Source of the DNA: Nocardia paucivorans NBRC 100373
Lineage (GTDB): Bacteria; Actinomycetota; Actinomycetes; Mycobacteriales; Mycobacteriaceae
Length of the DNA stretch: 64,000 bases
Direction of reading: 5' to 3'
Assembly: GCF_000308675.1 (NCBI RefSeq)
Contig: NZ_BAGE01000052.1
Span: 124,001-188,000, forward strand
In this document: positions 16,839 to 26,125 of the stretch, piece by piece
Layout: each line of letters starts with the position of its first letter
How positions within the stretch are numbered: the first letter of the stretch is position 1
Translations under genes and position numbers: made by a program
Notes under the pieces: model-generated
Told to the model about the DNA's origin: nothing
What the model saw: only the letters and a program-made list of their open reading frames with translations
Database searches by the model: none

Positions 16839-19454
16839 GTGAATGGGAAACCCGTGCAACGGAGCACTTCTCGATCCGTCGAATCCGACGTCTCTCGGCA
16901 CCGAGACCTGAGTGCCGCGCCCATCGCGGTGGTGGGTATCGGCTGTCGGTTCGCCGGCGGTGCCGATTCCCCCGAAGCGTTGTGGCGGCTGCTGCTCGAC
17001 GAGGTCGACGCCGTCACCGAGACGCCACCCGGCACCCGGGGGACCGACCTCACCGCCCCCGGTGCCTATCTCCCGGACGTGGCAGGGTTCGACGCCGAGT
17101 TCTTCGGTATCGGACCTCGTGAGGCGGCCGAGATGGACCCCCAGCAACGGTTGGCGCTCGAATTGGCTTGGGAGGTCTTCGAGGATGCGGGCATCCGGGC
17201 CGAGACGGTCCCGGAAACCGGGGTGTACTTCGCCAACAAGTTCAACGACTATCGAGCGCTCAAACTAGCCCGTGGGCCTGCCGGAATCACTCCGTTCACC
17301 AGCACCGGTGACGTGGAAGGTGTTATCGCCAATCGGGTTTCGCACTTCCTGGGGCTGGACGGCCCGAGCATGACCGTCAATGCCTCCTGCGCCGGATCGC
17401 TGATCGCGGTGCATCTGGCCTGTCAGGCGCTGCGGGCGGGTGAATGCGCCACGGCGATCGCGGGCGGGGTACATCTGAATGTGATTCCCGAGACCACTGC
17501 CGGACTCGCCGCACTGGGGGTGCTGTCGCCCACGGGGCGGTCTCGGGCCTTCGACGCCACGGCCGACGGTTACGTCCGCGGGGAAGGAGGGGCGGTCGTC
17601 CTGCTCAAACCGTTATCCGAGGCGCTACGTGACGGCGACCGCGTCTATTGCACGATCCTCGGCGGTGCCACCAACAACAACGGCCGCGGGCGCACCATGC
17701 CGGCGAGCAGCCCGGAAGGCCAGCGACAGCTACTGCGCCGCGCCTGCCGCCATGCCGGGATCGACCCCGAAACCGTCGATTACGTGGAGGCACACGGCAC
17801 CGGAACCGTTGTCGGCGACCATGCGGAACTCGTCGCGCTCGGCGCCGAGTACGGAACCGGACGAGCCGAGGGCCGCGAACTTCTCGTCGGGTCGGTGAAG
17901 ACGAATATCGGGCATACCGAGGCCGCTTCGGGTATCGCGGGTCTGGCGAAAACCGCTCTGGCCCTACGGCATGGGCGGATACCACGCACCCTGCACTTCC
18001 GGTCGGCCCCGGACGATATCGATCTCTCCGCGCTCGGCCTCCGCATCACCGCCGAGGCACAGGACTGGCCCACCCCTACCGATCGAGTGGCCCGGGCCGG
18101 AGTCAGCGCGTTCGGTTTCGGCGGGTCCAATGCCCACCTCCTGCTCGAGGCGCCGCCCGTGCCCGGTCGGACGGGTCGCGTTCACAGAGGCCCTTCCGAT
18201 CGTGCGGAGACATCGCTCCGTCATGGGGTCGATGGCGTACCCGTGACCGGCACCATGGACGAATCTCGGTCACTTTCCGTTACGACCCCAAGCGTTGCCC
18301 CGGAACGGGAACGACACCGGTCCTGGTGGCCCTGGCTCCTCGGCCGTGCTCGGCGACCGCGGAAACATCCGTCGGCCGTGTCGGCGGATATGTCGAATAT
18401 CGAGGTCACCGCTTCGGCCGATATCTCTTCGGCCACCGGGAAGAGCTCGACCGAACCCGGTCCCGAGATCACCGAATCGGATGCGCTCGCCTGGGGCCGG
18501 TATCGCCTCGTCGCCGTATCCGCCCGTACCGACACCGCCCTGCGCGAGCACATCCGGCGGCTGCGTGACCATCTCCTCACCCGTGAGGTCCCCGACGAGC
18601 CGACGTTGGACGATATCGCCTACACCCTGTGCGAGACCAGGATGCATTTCTCGCAGCGGTACGCCTGGGTCACCGATTCGGTGGACGCGTTGATCTCCGA
18701 ACTCACGAAGTTCCTGGACTCCGATGCCATCGACACCCCCGAGGGACACTCCACCACCGCGGGACTGCTCGCCGCCGCGCTCCACCCCGATACGGTCACC
18801 CGCAGAGAGCTACTCGAAACCATCGCGGCCGCCTACCGGCAAGGTCTCGACCCGGAATGGGAATCCGTCAATCCGGCGGGGCGAGCGATCCCCCTTCCCA
18901 CCTACCCGTTTCAGCGGCAACGGTACTGGGTCGACACTCCGGTCCACACGGACCCGGATATCGACCACGGACGCATCCGCGACAACCCCCGGCCGGCGGT
19001 AGATGAGTGGCCACAACCGGCCGACGTGCACGCCACCGAGCTCGTCGGCCTCGTCACCACGGAGGTCGCAATGGTGACCGGGCTGCCCGCCGTGGAGATT
19101 CCCGCCGACCGGAACTTCGCCGAGCTCGCATTCACCTCCGTGCACGCGCTCGAACTGAGCAGCCGCCTCACCGCACGCCTGAACACCACGCTGCCCGCGG
19201 CCGTGATCTGGGGGCATCCGACCGTCCGTGGGCTGGCGGCCGAACTGGCGCGCCGGCTGCACCGGGAATCCGGGGGCGATACGGGCTCCCCCACACCCCC
19301 GCCGCGCGATCCCTCGACAATCGTTTCCCGGGCATCGGACACCGATGGCGATACCGCGGCGACCCCGCCACACTCCCCCACAGATTCCGATACGGTGACC
19401 GAAGTCCTCTCGACCGCCGAGCTTCTCGCCTTGGCCGACAAATTGCGCCTGTGA
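16839..19454 (+). CDS. Stand-alone KS-ACP polyketide synthase protein without AT
   Basis: About 871 aa: a ketosynthase (residues about 27-450), a low-complexity linker with a basic WWPW patch, a KS-to-ACP linker ending PTYPFQRQRYW, an ACP (about 735-815) and a tail ending in a short helix that looks like a docking end. The KS keeps Cys184 (in NASCAGS, codon at 17388), EAHGTGT and NIGHTE, so it should be active, but the usual DTACSSS is changed. The ACP centre reads FTSVHAL, where most have DSL: the Ser is kept, the Asp before it is not. No AT, KR or DH. The start is uncertain: GTG 16839 (with ATAGGCGG upstream) or GTG 16854. It lies on the opposite strand to the main PKS. Possible roles are priming, a side-chain acyl donor for PapA5, or an extra condensation. 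Confidence 0.85.
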   Translation: MNGKPVQRSTSRSVESDVSRHRDLSAAPIAVVGIGCRFAGGADSPEALWRLLLDEVDAVTETPPGTRGTDLTAPGAYLPDVAGFDAEFFGIGPREAAEMDPQQRLALELAWEVFEDAGIRAETVPETGVYFANKFNDYRALKLARGPAGITPFTSTGDVEGVIANRVSHFLGLDGPSMTVNASCAGSLIAVHLACQALRAGECATAIAGGVHLNVIPETTAGLAALGVLSPTGRSRAFDATADGYVRGEGGAVVLLKPLSEALRDGDRVYCTILGGATNNNGRGRTMPASSPEGQRQLLRRACRHAGIDPETVDYVEAHGTGTVVGDHAELVALGAEYGTGRAEGRELLVGSVKTNIGHTEAASGIAGLAKTALALRHGRIPRTLHFRSAPDDIDLSALGLRITAEAQDWPTPTDRVARAGVSAFGFGGSNAHLLLEAPPVPGRTGRVHRGPSDRAETSLRHGVDGVPVTGTMDESRSLSVTTPSVAPERERHRSWWPWLLGRARRPRKHPSAVSADMSNIEVTASADISSATGKSSTEPGPEITESDALAWGRYRLVAVSARTDTALREHIRRLRDHLLTREVPDEPTLDDIAYTLCETRMHFSQRYAWVTDSVDALISELTKFLDSDAIDTPEGHSTTAGLLAAALHPDTVTRRELLETIAAAYRQGLDPEWESVNPAGRAIPLPTYPFQRQRYWVDTPVHTDPDIDHGRIRDNPRPAVDEWPQPADVHATELVGLVTTEVAMVTGLPAVEIPADRNFAELAFTSVHALELSSRLTARLNTTLPAAVIWGHPTVRGLAAELARRLHRESGGDTGSPTPPPRDPSTIVSRASDTDGDTAATPPHSPTDSDTVTEVLSTAELLALADKLRL

Positions 19455-19480
19455 CCGCCCCGAGGCGGCGGAGCGACGAC

Positions 19481-20833
19481 CTATGCGTGAATCGAGGCGG
19501 TGGTCCGACGAATCGGTTTGATGCGAATCCCGTTGGCGGGACGCAGATTCACCGACGCCAGTGCTGTCACCTGGTGTGTCGGATCCAATTCCAACCGGAA
19601 ACGCTGCACGGTCATGGCCAGGATCAGGGTCATTTCCGTCATCGACAGATCCTTCCCCAGACAGATCCGAGGTCCGCCGGAGAACGGGAAGAAGGCGAAC
19701 TTGGGCCGTTCGGCATCGGCGGTGTCGTCGAATCGCTCCGGCCGGAATTCCTCGGGGGCATCCCAGAGACGTTCGTCGCGGTGGATGTAGTACATGCACA
19801 GCGTCACCCTGGCTCCTGCGGGCACGTGATAGCCGCCGATCTCGTCGTCGGTGATCGGGGTGCGTTCCACGATCCACGCGGGCGGGTAGAGCCGCATCGT
19901 CTCCTCCAACACCATTCGGCAGTAGGAGAGGCCGGGCAGGTCGGCGAAGGTGGGGGTGCGATCGCCGAGCAGGTCGCGGACCTGTTCGGCCAGCCGTTCC
20001 TGGATTCGCGGATGACGGGCCAGCAGGTAGCACGCCCACGACAAGGCATTGGCCGGGGATTCGTGCCCGGCCACGAGTAGGGTTTTGATCTCGTTGAGCA
20101 GGTTTTCTTCGCTCATCCCCCGCCCGCCCTCGTCACGGGCCCGCACCAGGGCGGTGAGCACATCGGAGGTCTCGGCGCCTTCGCGGCGGCGTTCGGCGAT
20201 GAGACCACGCACCACATTGTCGAGTTCCCCCACCTTGCGGGCCACGCGTCGCGCCGTCGGCGACGGGAAACCCTGCGGCAGCTTCACCGGCGCGTTCACC
20301 CGCTTCATGATGAAACCGAAGGCCGCGTCCATCGCCTCGGTGATGGGATCGGTGCCGTCGGACAGGTCGAGGCCGAACAGGATACGTCCGGTCACGGTGA
20401 GCAGTAGCCGCACATGGTCGTCGTAGATATCGCGGAACTGCCCGGCGCCGCTGTCCCAGCGGTCCAGCATGGCCGCCGCGCCGGTGGTGATGTCATCGGC
20501 GAATTTCTTCACATGCGAATGCGAGAACGCCGGGTGGATGAGTGAGCGTTGTGCCCGCCAGTAGTCGAGGTCGTTGGTGGTGAGCTGGCCTTCGCCGAGG
20601 AGTATGGCGAATTCGTCGTAGATCGGACTCTTGCGGTAGTTGGTGTAGTTGTCCTGCAGGACGTATTTGGTCATGGTGGGATCCCGCACCAGATACACCT
20701 GCATCGGCCCGGCGTCGACACGCACCATATCCCCATAGCGGTCGATCAAGGTGCCGACGGTGCCGAGCGCGTCGCGGGACAGTCGCGGCAGCAATCGCAC
20801 GGTTTCGAGCGGACCCGGACCGGGTGCTTTCAT
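19481..20833 (-). CDS. Cytochrome P450
   Basis: 450 aa. I-helix AGHESPANALSW, EETMR for ExxR, a PERF-type segment (RPERFD) and heme loop FSGGPRICLGKD with the Cys ligand. The sequence groups with the CYP102/CYP4-like soluble bacterial P450s rather than short macrolide P450s. Last gene of the sugar/tailoring operon. The stop of the flavin monooxygenase overlaps an ATG at 20848, but the ATG at 20833 has AAAGG 7 nt upstream and is preferred. Likely job: hydroxylation or further oxidation of the polyketide chain or ring (inference). Its stop lies only 26 nt from the end of the convergent KS-ACP gene. Confidence 0.9.
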   Translation of the reverse strand: MKAPGPGPLETVRLLPRLSRDALGTVGTLIDRYGDMVRVDAGPMQVYLVRDPTMTKYVLQDNYTNYRKSPIYDEFAILLGEGQLTTNDLDYWRAQRSLIHPAFSHSHVKKFADDITTGAAAMLDRWDSGAGQFRDIYDDHVRLLLTVTGRILFGLDLSDGTDPITEAMDAAFGFIMKRVNAPVKLPQGFPSPTARRVARKVGELDNVVRGLIAERRREGAETSDVLTALVRARDEGGRGMSEENLLNEIKTLLVAGHESPANALSWACYLLARHPRIQERLAEQVRDLLGDRTPTFADLPGLSYCRMVLEETMRLYPPAWIVERTPITDDEIGGYHVPAGARVTLCMYYIHRDERLWDAPEEFRPERFDDTADAERPKFAFFPFSGGPRICLGKDLSMTEMTLILAMTVQRFRLELDPTHQVTALASVNLRPANGIRIKPIRRTTASIHA

Positions 20834-20844
20834 GGCTCGACCTT

Positions 20845-22137
20845 TCATTTCAGCAGCTTCGCGTGTTTGCGCAGCTGGTACAGATAGTCCTGTTTCTCCA
20901 CCACCAGCGGATAGTGGTCGGCGTGGTAGAGGCGCAGCCCCGCATACAGATTCGGTTGTGGACCGCGGATCGCCGTCTCGAATCGGCGCACCCGTATGGG
21001 ATCGGATTTCGCGATCAGGTAGTCGGCGACGAGTTCGGCCTGCCGTTCGTAGAGGTCCCAGTGCGAACCGATGGGCCGCACCATGCCCACCACGAACAGG
21101 TTGGGGGTGTGCGGGGGAAAGATGTTCAGGTAGAGCCGTGGCCGGAGTTCACCGTCCACCCAGTTCAGGTGCTCGCGGTCGACCACCGGGTAGTCGGGGA
21201 CGAATCCGGTGGCCAATAGGATCAGATCGACGGTTTCGGTGCTTCCGTCGGCGAATTCAACCGTGTCGCCGTGTATTTCGACGATATCCGGTTTGGCTGC
21301 GATATCGCCGTGGGTGTAGTGGTGGTGCAGTTGGTCGCCGAGCATGGGGATGACCACGCCCTCGGTGAAATCGGGAACCGGCAGCCCGAATGCGCGCGAG
21401 CGGCGACGCAGGTAGGAGAACAATCCGAGGAACGCCCGTCGGCGCAGCGGTCGCCACATCCGTCCCTGCAGCAGGGTATCGGTGGGGCGGCCCAACAGGT
21501 ATTTGGGCATGCAGTAGAAGCCGCGACGACTGCTGTGCACGGTGCGCGCCGCATTGACGGCGCAATCGGCGAGGATATCGGCCGCGGACTGGCCGGCACC
21601 GATCACCAACACCCGTTTTCCCAGTACCTGGCTCGGGTCCCGGTATTCACAGGAGTGCAGCACCGGGGCGGTGGGGTCACCCGGGAGATCGATCCGCCTG
21701 GGGTGTCGATCGTGTCCCGTGGCGACGACGACCCCGGCGAAGTCGCGGCGTGAGCCGTCGCCGAACTCCACCGTCCAACCGGCGGCCGAGCCACCGGCGG
21801 CGGGTTCGACCCGGGAGACGGGGCTGTTGAGCCGGATATATCGCAGCAGGTCGAACCGTTCGGCATAGGCGTGCAGATAACGGAGGACGAGCTCGTGCCC
21901 CGGATAGGCCGGGTAATCCTCCGGCATGGGGAAATCCGGAAATGCCTGCACCTGTTTCGAAGCGATCAGGTGGGTGTTGCGGCTGACCGGGGAGTCGGGC
22001 CGACGAGCATCCCACAGCCCTCCTATACCGTCGGCGGCCTCGAACACCTCGCATGCGATCCCCCGGGCCACGAAGCGACGTGCGGTGGCGAGTCCGGCCA
22101 CACCGGCACCGATCACGCAGTAGGTATCGGCACTCAT
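20845..22137 (-). CDS. Flavin-containing monooxygenase (class B)
   Basis: 430 aa. FAD fold CVIGAGVAGLATARR; NADPH fold RVLVIGAGQSAADI; between them LHSCEYRDP, close to the FMO fingerprint (HSxxY) and not the Baeyer-Villiger one, which ends in WP. ATGFVPDYP is the usual C-terminal FMO motif. ATG 22137 overlaps the stop of the GT87 gene by 4 nt. The expected reaction is NADPH- and O2-dependent hydroxylation. In this cluster the electron-rich resorcylaldehyde ring is a likely substrate, though class B enzymes more often attack N, S or carbonyl centres, so the real reaction needs a test. Confidence 0.88.
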   Translation of the reverse strand: MSADTYCVIGAGVAGLATARRFVARGIACEVFEAADGIGGLWDARRPDSPVSRNTHLIASKQVQAFPDFPMPEDYPAYPGHELVLRYLHAYAERFDLLRYIRLNSPVSRVEPAAGGSAAGWTVEFGDGSRRDFAGVVVATGHDRHPRRIDLPGDPTAPVLHSCEYRDPSQVLGKRVLVIGAGQSAADILADCAVNAARTVHSSRRGFYCMPKYLLGRPTDTLLQGRMWRPLRRRAFLGLFSYLRRRSRAFGLPVPDFTEGVVIPMLGDQLHHHYTHGDIAAKPDIVEIHGDTVEFADGSTETVDLILLATGFVPDYPVVDREHLNWVDGELRPRLYLNIFPPHTPNLFVVGMVRPIGSHWDLYERQAELVADYLIAKSDPIRVRRFETAIRGPQPNLYAGLRLYHADHYPLVVEKQDYLYQLRKHAKLLK

Positions 22138-23699
22138 GTGGTCACCACCGATCGTTGACCCGTCGACTCGGGTTCGTCCGTCGCCAGGGGTGTGGTGCCC
22201 GTGGCGGCGCGCAGGGCGAGCGCGAAGCATCCGAGGTAGATGATGAACTGGGCGACGAGGGTGAAGTAGACGTTCTCGGTGTAGACGGCCACGATCGACC
22301 AGACCACGGTGAGGACGGCGATATTGCGCAGTTCGGGCCGCATCAGCCCGGCGTAGATCGCGAACAGCCATACCGCGCCGACCGCTATGTACACCCACGG
22401 CCCGAACGGCGCGCGGAAGGAGGCCAGGGTCAGCACGGCTGCCCAGATGGCCAGGTTCTCGGCCCGGAAGCGGCTACCGGCGGCGCCGGCGACGGATCGG
22501 CGGTGGATTCGCAGCGCGGTGATCACGACCAGGATCACGAGCAGCAGGGTGTAGATATTGGTGATCAGCCGGGCGGGACCGGTCGGATCGGTGATCTCCA
22601 TGCCGAGGATCTGCGCTTTGTACGGCAGGCCGTAGGGCGAATAGTTCACCAGTTGATTGGCTCGTTCGGTGAGCACCCACTGGTGGTACTCACCACTGGC
22701 CAGGCGTTTCCAGGTGCCGTCGGACAGGAACTGTTTCCACGGCTCCCACCCGAACACCAGGTAGGTCGCCCCGGCGTAGATCGCCCCGAACGCGGCGGTC
22801 CACGCCACGGGCCGCCAGCGCCGTTGGACCAGCAGATAGATCAACAGGATGGCGGGTGACACCTTGGCCACGATGGCGAATGCCAGCGCCGCGCCGCCCA
22901 GGACATTGCGGTTGCGGGTGAACAGCACCATCGCTGCCAGGCAGCCGACGTAGAGGATCAGTACGTGGATATTGCCCAGCTGCAAGGTGGCCAGGGTCGG
23001 CAGACTCGCCCAGATCAGCGGGGTGCACGCCGCGAGCACGGCACCGGCGCGACCCCCGACCCAGCGGGCGATCGCAAGCATGGCCAGCAGCACCACCGCC
23101 ACATACAGGGCGTACCAGAGCGCCCGAAGGGTGTGGAAGTCATGGGAGAACAGCAGCAGGATCCGGGGCAGCAGCAGAAACGGCGGTGGGTACAGATACA
23201 CATCGCGTTCCTGCGGCAGAATGCTCGGCAGTACCGCGTCGGCCTCGGCGGATTCGTAGCGGTGCCGGTTGTAGAGTTCGCCCGGTTCGTGTTCGGCGAC
23301 GAGAGCGCCGCTGATGTATCCGGACAGGTGGGTGTGTTTCAGCAGGAAGTCGTCGTCCGGTGACAGGGAACTGTCGGCCTGGTTCGGGTCGATCATGAAC
23401 TCGGCGAGCCGCGCCAGAACGGCGACGACCACCACGATCACCGCGCTCCACAACGCCTTGACCACCCAGGGTCTACCGCGCACGACATCACGCCATTCGG
23501 TGGGGATGAGTGGAACGACGACCAGGAACAGGGTGATGGCGACGACGATGCCGAGGACAGCGGTACCGAGGGTCGGCAACCCCACCACCGATCCGAGGAT
23601 CATGGCCACCGGAACCAGCAGTCCGACGATGAACACCGCGAACATGGCCGAGTAGTAGTCGATTTCCCGACGGAATCGGGTCCAGGTACTGGAAAGCAT
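22134..23699 (-). CDS. GT87 (DUF2029) membrane mannosyltransferase-like protein
   Basis: 521 aa with 10 or more membrane helices. The region with PPPFLLLPRILLLF, the WASLPTLATLQLGNIHVLILYVG loop (core LQLGNIHVLI) and AIVAKVSPAILLIYLL are typical of GT87 enzymes of the PimE group, which use polyprenyl-phosphate-mannose on the outer side of the membrane. ATG 23699 is chosen; a TTG at 23732 would add 11 aa. It starts 57 bp after the GT1 gene, the only real gap in this operon, and overlaps the flavin monooxygenase gene by 4 nt. Predicted to put a mannose (or related sugar) on the exported glycolipid; the acceptor is inferred. Confidence 0.82.
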   Translation of the reverse strand: MLSSTWTRFRREIDYYSAMFAVFIVGLLVPVAMILGSVVGLPTLGTAVLGIVVAITLFLVVVPLIPTEWRDVVRGRPWVVKALWSAVIVVVVAVLARLAEFMIDPNQADSSLSPDDDFLLKHTHLSGYISGALVAEHEPGELYNRHRYESAEADAVLPSILPQERDVYLYPPPFLLLPRILLLFSHDFHTLRALWYALYVAVVLLAMLAIARWVGGRAGAVLAACTPLIWASLPTLATLQLGNIHVLILYVGCLAAMVLFTRNRNVLGGAALAFAIVAKVSPAILLIYLLVQRRWRPVAWTAAFGAIYAGATYLVFGWEPWKQFLSDGTWKRLASGEYHQWVLTERANQLVNYSPYGLPYKAQILGMEITDPTGPARLITNIYTLLLVILVVITALRIHRRSVAGAAGSRFRAENLAIWAAVLTLASFRAPFGPWVYIAVGAVWLFAIYAGLMRPELRNIAVLTVVWSIVAVYTENVYFTLVAQFIIYLGCFALALRAATGTTPLATDEPESTGQRSVVTT

Positions 23700-23756
23700 G
23701 GGCAACCTGTGGCTTTCGGTCTTCGGATACAACGTTCGGCGGGGCGGACCGCCGAG

Positions 23757-24932
23757 TCAGGTGGCGTATTCGGCCAGGCGCGCCTCGATATCGGCGACCA
23801 CCGTCGCGGGGGCGGGGGCTTCCCGGATATCGGCGCCCAGTTTCCGGGCGCCGGCCCGGTAGGACGGATCGTCGAGCAGGGCGCGCGCCGAGTCGGCGAG
23901 GGCATCGATATCGTTCTGGGCGGCGGCATCCTCGGCCGCTATACCGGAGCCGGTCCGGGCGATACCGCGCGCGAAATCGAACTGGTCGAACATCTGCGGT
24001 AGCACCAGTTGCGGCAGCCCGTACCGGGTGCCGGTCAGGCCGGTGGTGGAACCACCATGGTGCACCAGCACATCGCAATCACGCAGGAACAATTGCAGCG
24101 GAACCTGTTCCAGCACCCGCACCCGCTCCGGTTGCTCGCCCAGTAGCGGGCGGTCGGCTGCCGACAGGGCCACCACGATCTCCAGATCGGGGATCGATAC
24201 CAGCGCCTCGACCACATTGCGCAGTGGCCGCGCCCCGGTCAGGCTCAACACACTGCCACCGAAGCACACCGCCGCGCGCCGACGATCGGACCTGGTGCGC
24301 AGTTCCCCGGACAGGACACCGGTGCCGTTGAACGGGATGAACTGTAAGAGATCGCTCGGCACCGCGTCGGGCGCCTGCAATGCGGGCGGGCAGATATCGA
24401 GTGTCACCACCGGAGCCGCCACTGTCCGACCGCCGGCGATATCGGATTCGGCGACCAACGCGGCGGTGCGTTCGGTGAACGGACCGCCGGTGGGGTCGAT
24501 ACCCCAGCGGTGCGATATCACCGGCAGTCCGAGTTCGGCGCCGAGCGCGCGTCCGATGGTGGCCAACGGATCGGTGACGATCACCTGCGCGCCCCACTCG
24601 CGGGCCAGATCGGCGAACACCTCGAAGAATTCGACGGCATGGCGGTGCCAGTTCTGTGCGGCGATATGCCACAGCCCCTGCCCCGCGCCGCCGCGTTCGG
24701 CGAACAGCGGCACCGGGAACATCTCCGGGCTCACCTGGTTGCGCAGGGTGTCCATCGGCACCTCGAGGGCGGGCAGGTCCGCCGCATCGAGTCCGGCGCG
24801 CTGCGCGGCGGCGGTGACATCCGCGCGTGAGGCCACCAGGACCTCGTGTCCCGCCAACCGCAACGCCCAACAGAACGGCACCATGGCCAACAGATGCCCC
24901 GGTGAGGGCACGGGAACGACGAGAAACTTCAT
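23757..24932 (-). CDS. GT1 glycosyltransferase, natural-product type
   Basis: 391 aa, GT-B fold. The N-terminus MKFLVVPVPSPGHLLAMVPF, the donor-site segment CDVLVHHGGSTTGLTGTRYGLPQLVLPQ and DQFDFARGI are those of actinobacterial macrolide/aromatic glycosyltransferases (EryCIII and UGT-like). HHGGSTT is the nucleotide-binding signature. ATG 24932 overlaps the O-methyltransferase stop by 4 nt. Expected to attach the deoxysugar made by its operon partners to a hydroxyl of the polyketide. Since the partners act on GDP-sugars, the donor is probably GDP-linked, which is rare for this family (usually dTDP); this is inference. Confidence 0.88.
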   Translation of the reverse strand: MKFLVVPVPSPGHLLAMVPFCWALRLAGHEVLVASRADVTAAAQRAGLDAADLPALEVPMDTLRNQVSPEMFPVPLFAERGGAGQGLWHIAAQNWHRHAVEFFEVFADLAREWGAQVIVTDPLATIGRALGAELGLPVISHRWGIDPTGGPFTERTAALVAESDIAGGRTVAAPVVTLDICPPALQAPDAVPSDLLQFIPFNGTGVLSGELRTRSDRRRAAVCFGGSVLSLTGARPLRNVVEALVSIPDLEIVVALSAADRPLLGEQPERVRVLEQVPLQLFLRDCDVLVHHGGSTTGLTGTRYGLPQLVLPQMFDQFDFARGIARTGSGIAAEDAAAQNDIDALADSARALLDDPSYRAGARKLGADIREAPAPATVVADIEARLAEYAT

Positions 24933-26125
24933 GACGATCGGCTTTCGTTGTTCTTCATCCACACCATGGGGTTGGTATTGCGCGGTACCCAGGGTGCGGC
25001 CGATTGTTCGGCATTGCGCCGTTTCTCGACGAACGCGAGATTGTGATAGAAGTGCAGCCCGCCCACCCACTCGTCGAACCGACCGGGTGCGCGTTCGACG
25101 CCGGACTCGATATCGCGGTGGTGCAGGGCGTCGACCAGAGTTTTCAGATATCCCACCGAGGTATTCGGATCGTCGAGGCGGGTACTCGAACCGCCCCAAC
25201 CCGACCAGTAGGAGGTCTGGAGATCCTCCACCACATACAGGCCACCCGGACGCACATGGGAGAACAGGACCTCGAACGAGGCGATCACATCGCCGCTGAT
25301 ATGGCTGCCGTCGTCGATGACGATATCGAACGGACCGAGTTCGGTGCCGAGCCGCGCGAGGAACTCGGCATCGCCCTGATCTCCGCGTACCGGTTGGATA
25401 CGTGGTTCGGCGATACCGGATTTGTCGAAGTAGTCGAGGCCGATGACGATCGAGCGCCGGAAGTACCGTTTCCACATCCGCAGCGAGGCGCCACCGACGT
25501 CGGGTGCCTGATAGCCACCGATACCGATTTCCAGAATGCGCAGCCGGCGGTCGCGCAGCGGACCGAAGTGGCGTTCGTAGTGGGGGGTGTACCAGTGACC
25601 GCCCCATTTGTCGGAGCCGTAGTGCAGCGACAGCTCGTTGAGGTCGTGGTGGGGGGCGGCGCAGGCGGTGATGATCCGGTGCGCGGCCATCTCGGCCGCC
25701 GAGCGCGCCACCCGCCAGGGATCGTCGGGCGCGAAACTCGCCGGACCCGGTTCGTCCTTCACCGTGATGGCGCGGGTCGCGGTTCGGTCCTCGGGCGCAC
25801 CGTAGACGGCACGGACCAGTTCCACCAGATCCTGACGCACGGTCAGCCATGGGTCGTCCAGGGTGCCGGAGGTGATATCCGCGTCGTCGGCACCGATGGT
25901 CACCAGATAGTCGAGTCGCTTTCCGTCGTAGTCGAGTTCGAACACCACCCGCACCGGGATCTTCGGCCGGTCACCGTAGCGGGTGCGCCACTCGATCTCC
26001 CGTAGGACGGCTTCCGCGGCGGTGTCGACGCCCAGGTCCGCGAGCCGGGCGGTGGTCTCGTCGTGGTCGCCGTCCGCGGCGGCGATCAAGCGGGCGGCCA
26101 GTATGTTGTCGGCATCGAGGTTCAC
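24929..26125 (-). CDS. MycE/TylE-like sugar O-methyltransferase
   Basis: 398 aa. A helical N-terminal domain of about 180 aa is followed by a SAM-binding domain: ELSLHYGSDKWGGHWYTPHY, then ILEIGIGGYQ, GLDYFDKS and DIVIDDGSH. These match MycE and TylE, metal-dependent 2''-O-methyltransferases of macrolide deoxysugars; the paired acidic residues in IDDGSH bind the metal. GTG 26125 overlaps the previous stop (GTGA) and has GGAAGG just upstream. In this cluster it should methylate a hydroxyl of the attached sugar, after transfer if it behaves like MycE. Confidence 0.87.
   Translation of the reverse strand: MNLDADNILAARLIAAADGDHDETTARLADLGVDTAAEAVLREIEWRTRYGDRPKIPVRVVFELDYDGKRLDYLVTIGADDADITSGTLDDPWLTVRQDLVELVRAVYGAPEDRTATRAITVKDEPGPASFAPDDPWRVARSAAEMAAHRIITACAAPHHDLNELSLHYGSDKWGGHWYTPHYERHFGPLRDRRLRILEIGIGGYQAPDVGGASLRMWKRYFRRSIVIGLDYFDKSGIAEPRIQPVRGDQGDAEFLARLGTELGPFDIVIDDGSHISGDVIASFEVLFSHVRPGGLYVVEDLQTSYWSGWGGSSTRLDDPNTSVGYLKTLVDALHHRDIESGVERAPGRFDEWVGGLHFYHNLAFVEKRRNAEQSAAPWVPRNTNPMVWMKNNESRSS

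Noticed and set aside
20845..22137. Baeyer-Villiger monooxygenase
   Set aside because: The fingerprint between the two nucleotide folds is HSxxY-like, not the HxxxWP of Baeyer-Villiger enzymes.
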